Positions 57,863 through 64,000 of a stretch of 64,000 nucleotides of DNA are shown one piece after another. Within the stretch, counting starts at the first letter, position 1. Each line of letters starts with the position of its first letter. Below the pieces are notes generated by a model. The model saw only the letters and a program-made list of their open reading frames with translations. It had not been told where the DNA came from and searched no databases. Made by a program: the position numbers and the translations under genes. The stretch is from positions 142,583,001-142,647,000 of the forward strand of contig CM065815.1 of assembly GCA_033398695.1 (NCBI GenBank), read 5' to 3'. The DNA comes from Orobanche coerulescens. Its lineage: Eukaryota; Streptophyta; Magnoliopsida; Lamiales; Orobanchaceae.

Positions 57863-58712
57863 CAATCAAAAATACACCATAATACGTACTCAAGTATATA
57901 ATCAATCTGATCCAATTATCATAATCATCACGGTACCTCATTCAAGAACAACCACACACAACACAACAACATGGTTAACATTATCAACACAAATTCACAA
58001 CATTAAACAAGCAAATATATCATCGATACAATCAATGTTCGAAATAATCAATTCACATGAATCATATCCACAAAGGCAAACCAAGTCATTGTAAACCCAA
58101 TACGTAACCTCTATTCGCAAGACACAAATCGTATAAGCAAGATACTTGCTTCAATAATCTATATCGAAACTCCGACTAATACGGCACAACCAGAAAAACC
58201 TTGAACACCTACAATCCTCCATGAAAACAACGAAAATGCGATTACCGCGAGTATAACAACTGAAAACAACAAGAAACACCCCCAAGAATCAAAGAAAAAC
58301 CCGTTGAGTCATTTAATTGGACATTAAATGCTCAAGGCTTCCTTAGAACACAAAAATCATGGTTGCACTCAAACGAATTCGAGATACGGATATACAATCC
58401 GTAGAAAATGATTAATAACATCATATAACATCAACTCATTCATCAAATTCGGACTAGAATCAAAATCAAGAAGAAAACCCCAAAAAAATAGTTGAAAGAG
58501 GATTTACAAGTAATTACCTCAATTCGGATGAAGAATTAACGAAATATGATGTTAAACATGATCAAGACCTCAACATATGATGATAATATGCTCAAGGATT
58601 GAAATCCTCGTCAAATCGCCCAAAATCCGAGAAAGATAAGTGAAATGGGCTGAAAAATGCGACTGTCCTATTTATACACCTGGACAAAACGGTCCAGCTA
58701 AATGGCTGAATT
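57863..58712 (-). mobile_element. E3: LTR, continuation on the other side of E5
   Basis: The minus-strand LTR resumes after E5. It includes the leader region with AATCGAGATAC-like sequence related to E2 and a TATA box, TATAAATA, at 58669-58676 (minus). At 58713 another LTR end begins, so E3's remaining U3 (several hundred bp in E1, E2 and E4) must lie beyond E4 or be lost. Confidence 0.7.
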
Positions 58713-59639
58713 TGTAACACCCCGAGAATCCAACCCGGGAATATTACACGCCACAGACCCTCTCCGTGAGGATCCACCAGGCTAGACATCGAAACAACAC
58801 ATCACATTACATACCGACATAACAAAATAACAAACCAATAGATCGATTTGGTCTTTTATCACTAACATACAATCAAAGTATACATTTCTATCTCGACTCA
58901 TACCCATGCAGGGGTAAAATACACTCACAGACAGAAATACGACAGAGGAAAAGACCAAACAACGAACTCCGACTGACTGCACCCAAAACTGGCTTTCATG
59001 TGATTAGTATATTCATCTTCCATCATCCTTCGCACCGATCCTGTGTTTTGCTCCCAAAACCTGCATGTACCTGGACACAATACAATATTCACCCCCCGAT
59101 TACTCGGGGGTTAGCAAAACTCTACTGTTTCTCTAGTGCAAGTACAAAGTGCAAAATACGAGCCATACACAACACATTCCGAAAATACCACGAAAGAATT
59201 CCCGAGATATATCATTTAATTAAAATAGTTCAAGACTTGAAAGCAGAAACGAAAGAAGTAAGCATTTTGAAAACACTTTCAAATCTCAGGAGTTTTAAAA
59301 ATATTAGAAATTGCCAAGCTCATAATCCTGCGAAAGACATTTAGGTTCACAGACCCAAAGTTCATTTTCCACAAAACAACATAGACACAACCGTTGGGAT
59401 CTCAACCTGAAACCTCATCAACCACAATACACGAAACAATAACTATTTTTGTTGTCCAACAACAAAACTCACAATCAAGGATTTAAACACTTAAGACACA
59501 TATCCTAGTGCCATTCTAGCCAAGTACCAAGATTCAATACATAATGTACATCAACATCGAAGACCAAAACGTTTGTGATATTCCGAACATATCACAATAG
59601 TCATCAAAACAGTTAATAAAAAAAATCACGATATCACCA

Positions 59640-59880
59640 AGTCACAACTGGTATCCCATGGTCGTACCCCTTAGTATCGACCCCCAGCCATCCCGTCGAA
59701 CGCTCCGGGTGGGACACCACTTCCGTGGCCGTACCCCTTAATATCGACCCCCAGACATCCCGTCGAACGCTCCGGGTGGAAGTTCAACCACACACGCACC
59801 CAAGTCCACTTCCGTGGCCGTACCCCTTAGTATCGACCCCCAGACATCCCGTCGATCACTCCGGGTGGAAGGAACAACAC
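59640..59880 (-). repeat. E4 LTR minisatellite, three units
   Basis: Plus-strand landmarks GGCCGTACCCCTTAGTATCG, CCCCCAGACATCCCGTCGA and CTCCGGGTGG repeat three times, with an insert between the second and third like that in E2. It is the counterpart of the E2 array. Confidence 0.85.
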
Positions 59881-60963
59881 ACAGACACGTTCTAAAATCA
59901 CAGTTGCAAACCACAAGCCTCGAAGGTCAATCACAATATATATATAATCAAGGCACTTGCTAGAAATGGCCAATTATCCGACGCATAGCTACGATCGACC
60001 TAGATATACTACAACCTAACAATCCTGAACGCATCTCCACACATCAACGACATAATAACCGATCAACCATTACGACTAACCCAACTCATAACAAACAACT
60101 TAACCCACACAACCCGGTGAACACCAAAATATTATAGCACATGTCTAAATGCACTATCTACTCGGCACTACGTCTTATTGACATATCTTTAAGACAAGCA
60201 ACAAGCTGATTTCTAATTTAACATAACATCTACAACGACCCATATAATGCAAAATCACAATATAAACAACCCTCACAATTACATCCATAACCACTTGACT
60301 CCACGCACATATCTTAACAAAAGAATTACACTTTACATTTACCGATCCTTTTGAGAAATGGTTATAAATATTTATTTATCATGTAACGATGATTAGCAAC
60401 CATTATATCCACAAAATACGTAATATATGGGCAAGATACTTGCCTCGATAACCACGATTGAAATGAGACAATGAACGGATGCGAACGAGCAACCACAGAA
60501 CCTCTAATTCCGACGAGCAAAGTGGCAGCCCCAAGACTACGAGAACAACATCACAACGAATTAACAATACTCCTCGAAACCCAACTCGACAATAACAACG
60601 ACAAGGATCAAAGGGTGTTTTCTCAAGAGATCCGAAATCATGCTCCGGATGAACGAAATCGACAAACGAGATTGTAATCCGTAGATTACAATTAAAACAA
60701 CGAGAATCACTTAACTGAATCAACAATTTCGGATTAGAATCACGAAATCACGACAAACCACCAATTTCCAGAAACTAGGGTTCTAAGAAGAGGTTACCTT
60801 GATTTGCGCAAAGGAGATGATTAGATGTTGTTAAACACCTACAAATCCGCTCCAAGATGAAGCTTAATGAAGAAGATCGCCCAAAATCTCCCTTAAAGAC
60901 ACTTCCCGACGGCTGGGAATGAAAACGAGAGCCAAAGGAAGAAAAATGGGGAAGGAAAACCTG

Positions 60964-60987
60964 CTGTCCAGTATTTATACTGGACAG
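60964..60987 (-). promoter_or_regulatory. E4 LTR TATA box within a perfect inverted repeat
   Basis: CTGTCCAGTA and its exact complement TACTGGACAG flank the four bases TTTA, so TATAAATA on the minus strand sits in the centre of a 24-bp inverted repeat. It lies just downstream of the GCGTGCGCTA cluster. Confidence 0.6.
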
Positions 60988-60989
60988 TT

Positions 60990-61415
60990 ATTAGCATGCG
61001 CTAACCAGACAGTATTAGCGCGCTAACGAGGTCAACGCCCAGTACTTACCACATGTACCACTGTTAGCGTGCGCTAGCCTATAAGCGTAGCGTGCGCAAA
61101 CGGGTCACGGATCCAGTCCAGTAGCTCCTGGACAGATCTGCACCTACCAGGTAGCCTGCGCTGGAACGAAGAAATAACGTGCGCTAAACAGACAATTGCG
61201 TGCGCTAGCTACCAACTATAGCGTGCACTAGCGAGACTCCAGTCCCAGTCCAGTAACTCCTGGACTGTCCCTGGACTGCCAATTAGCATGCGCTACACGC
61301 CCAGTAGCGTGTGCTACACGCCCCGTAGCGTGCGCTACACGCCCGGTAGCGTGCGCCAATCACAACACAGTAGCGCGCGCTACACCACAAGCGGTAGCGT
61401 GCGCTACACTGAAAC
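60990..61415. repeat. E4 U3 cluster of TAGCGTGCGCTA motifs
   Basis: About fourteen exact or near copies in 420 bp directly upstream of the TATA box. Several follow the pattern GTAGCGTGCGCTACAC in tandem (61310-61415). The motif is the same kind as in E1 with C/T and A/G changes at the centre. Confidence 0.9.
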
Positions 61416-61572
61416 GAGTCAAAACTCAAGAAATGATCTGGAACGGAAATTAAACACGTGTCAACTCACGACACAACCATACGTGGCCCAACATCCAAAT
61501 ACATGGGCAACGCCAAACCGATATCTCACAGAAAAATTCAACAAAACTGGAACGAAGATATCGAGTATTACA

Positions 61573-64000
61573 TTCTACCCCTCTTAAAAGAAGTTTCGGC
61601 CCTAAAACTTAAAACAAGAAACAATCAGAGCAAGGCGACCCTAGATAACTCACGTTATCTACTGCTGATAGCATACAAAGCTCCATGTAGTACAAAACTG
61701 TTGCGGTCCGATTCGATACGCACGAATGTTTACGAAAATCATCGAACATGAATTACTGTGGTTGATAAACCCGAGCAGCATAAAAATCAGATCACGAATA
61801 CAACGCTGAAAGGTATGAAATTCCAGTAACTCAAGGATTTGGAAGATCAAATACGAAGACAATTCCCCAACACTTATGGAACTTAAGAAGTGGCCCAAAT
61901 GTTCAGTAATCACAATTATGAGATCAAACAATAATGATTGAACAATGACGAACGAATAGCAATGATCGAACAACAACAATCAACTCTGAAGTTCATTCGC
62001 ACACGGTTCACAGGAAATCGATCCGAGCTTATAAAGATCACAACGATATACAGATCAATTTGGGACAATATCAGAACTCGCTCGAATGACAGAGGTGAGA
62101 ACCAACACAAGGTCAGAAGCATCAACGAACACAGTCGAGTCGATACGGTTAGACGAAACAAAAGAGAAAGAAAAAAAATATGGGTATTACATCATATCAC
62201 CTTTAAAAGAGGTTTCGTCCCGAAACCTAAACAATGAGAACGAAGTGCTGGAATAGAAACCTTCCCGGCCATATCCTCTTGGTCCACATCCGATCTTCAT
62301 GGCCATTAGTATCGTGGTCACGACTGTATCCTCTGCCCATCGGCATACTAAGCGGATTCTCACTCAATACGATTGCACAACTTCGCAAAATATTATACTA
62401 AAGTACCAACTCAGCACGACATATCACATAAGGTAACCAATAACAACTCGAAAAGAAAATCCACGGGGTATCCTTTTAAAGGAAATCTTTTGAAAATCCT
62501 TGGATTTGTATGCTATTCAAAATAAACTTTAAAAGTACTTTTGGTACCTCGGGATGTTTCATCAAAACTTGTAAACAACATACTTTAACCGTCTCATTTG
62601 AAATCATTTGCCAAAATAATAATTCCTTATAACCGGCGTTATCAAAATCATCATGTCTCTACGTATCATCATCACCGTTAACAACCAACAAGTTAACCAT
62701 GCAAGATCATCAAACCATTCTTACATACTCTAACATTTCCAAATCCGAGTTTGAACTTTACATCGAGTGAGATTTTTCATCTTTCACTATATATTTTTTG
62801 AAAATAAAAAATCGTATTGGTTTTTGAAATAAAATTTTTTTATGGCGTGAAAGATTTTTGAAAATCATTCACTCAAATTATTTGAAAATACAACAATACG
62901 TTAAAATCATTTTCAAAAATTCTCCCAACACTTCACAAACATCAACGACGGTAATATTTTACAAAATGTTCAAGGTACTTTAAACAACTATTTCAAATAC
63001 CGTTGAGGTTTTATTTGAGAATCCTAGGCCGGCTCGCAAATTTCAAACAATTTCCAAAGTTCATACGAAGCCGCCGACTTAATCGCAACGTCAAATTAGT
63101 TTCAAAAATTGGTTTTCCATAACTTGCACAAACTTATGAAAGTTTTAGAAAAGCGTGTTCGAACACACGCGCAGCAGACATAATTTATCAATTTGCCGAA
63201 CCCAATCAATTATCACTTAGCGCAACGAAAAGTCATAACGCACATTCATACAAAACAGTTGTCATTACTTGACAACACACATAGAATATAGTCCCAGGTG
63301 ATTGACTGCAAAGGTTAGGCCTAACGGCTAAAAGAAATGCGGTTCTCTAGCCTCTATCCAGACTGACTAACGCGCGCTACAACAAATATTTAGCGTGCGC
63401 TGCCCATGCTGCATTAGCGCGCGCTAGCCTTACACTTAGCGTGCGCTAACGGTTCTATTTCAGCAACATGATTGCGAACATATATACGACATTACTGGAA
63501 TCGAAGGTCACAAATAAACAACAACATTATTCGAATCTCAAAGCCATCGATTCACATAATTACAACACATCATGAGCAACCATCAAAACACAATTTTCAT
63601 TCAAAACCGAAAAGTTAAAAGCAAGAGTCATGTCTTGAGTATATTTTGTAGAACTCATTTGAGTTCAAAACTCGTGTTTTGAAAACTTATAGTACACAAT
63701 GGAAAAAAATTATCAATAATTCGAGTTTTCAGCCTTGAGGTCAACATACGAAAATCAACTTTTTCCTCCATTGGAGGACATTTTAAAAATTCTACGTGAC
63801 TCCCAGAAAGGATTCGAAAACTTAAAATTCCAAGGTTTATACTCTTGCAAGAAAAAACAGTTTATACGAAGATACATTCAACAATATCATTCTACATTTT
63901 AGCACAAGACGGGAATCAACAAATATAGGCCATGTAATCGTAAATCACATTTAAACTGTACCCCAAAATACTTAATCACACAACTAGCTCGTGCAGCTCG
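61573..64000 (-). mobile_element. E4: coding-free internal region, cut by the window edge
   Basis: No gag or pol motif is seen. A second LTR-start-like junction occurs at 62191: minus-strand GGGACGAAACCTCTTTTAAAG then TGTAATACCC, just as in E2. Four more GCGTGCGCTA-type motifs lie at 63367-63455. The 5' LTR and primer site must be beyond 64000. Confidence 0.75.

Larger units (their letters stand above)
58713..61572 (-). mobile_element. E4: 3' LTR (2.86 kb, minus strand)
   Basis: On the minus strand it starts TGTAATACTCG at 61572 and ends GGGGTGTTACA at 58713. It contains a GCGTGCGCTA cluster, a TATA box near 60975, and a three- to four-unit minisatellite at 59650-59880. The pre-LTR signature GAAACTTCTTTTAAGAGGGG lies just above 61572, so this is the 3' LTR. 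Its partner is outside the window. The five bases on the low side are GAATT. Confidence 0.85.

Overview
The window is nuclear DNA from a flowering plant, probably a eudicot. It is a transposon-dense stretch with one convincing host gene. The plant assignment rests on a spliced plant bHLH gene, a CACTA (En/Spm) transposon, RTE-type LINE and tRNA-like SINE sequences, and LTR retrotransposons with a plant initiator-Met tRNA primer site. Nothing prokaryotic is present. I cannot name the species.

Layout. 1-8021: a coding-free LTR retrotransposon (E1; the 5' LTR is cut by the window edge). 8022-10824: AT-rich intergenic DNA with two MITEs. 10825-14934 (minus): a seven-exon bHLH transcription-factor gene whose splice sites give exactly 312 codons including the stop; intron 4 carries a ~160-bp tandem repeat. 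15653-18846: a hairpin, a gypsy integrase relic and a hAT relic with a BED finger. 18927-27301: a complete CACTA element with matching ends, a 3-bp target duplication, a decayed TNP2 transposase and a second multi-exon gene. 27410-32318: a TIR element, a Helitron-like end pair, SINE pieces and a deleted second CACTA copy. 32326-33878: a solo-LTR candidate. 34492-46625: an RTE-type LINE split inside its reverse-transcriptase frame by E2 (36899-45722), a complete coding-free LTR element with a CTGTG duplication. 46682-47005: a compound microsatellite.

48031-64000 is a nest. A minus-strand LTR (E3) is split by E5 (49240-57857, CCAAC duplication) and is followed by a second minus-strand element (E4) that appears to sit in E3's U3 and runs off the window. 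E5 is the most unusual object. It keeps gag in sense, has no recognisable pol, carries a triplicated ~255-bp block in that place, and bears a separate gene in antisense with three visible GT-AG introns. Every in-frame stop I found inside its two genes is TAG.

E1, E2, E3 and E4 are related. They share end sequences, and E1, E2 and E4 also share a conserved stretch before the 3' LTR. All four carry a ~67-bp LTR minisatellite with family-specific copy number. Several unrelated elements also carry clusters of CG-containing palindromes near their promoters or ends. No element here has an uninterrupted set of mobility genes, so all are relics or non-autonomous. Boundaries with target duplications are firm; family names come from motif recognition without a search.
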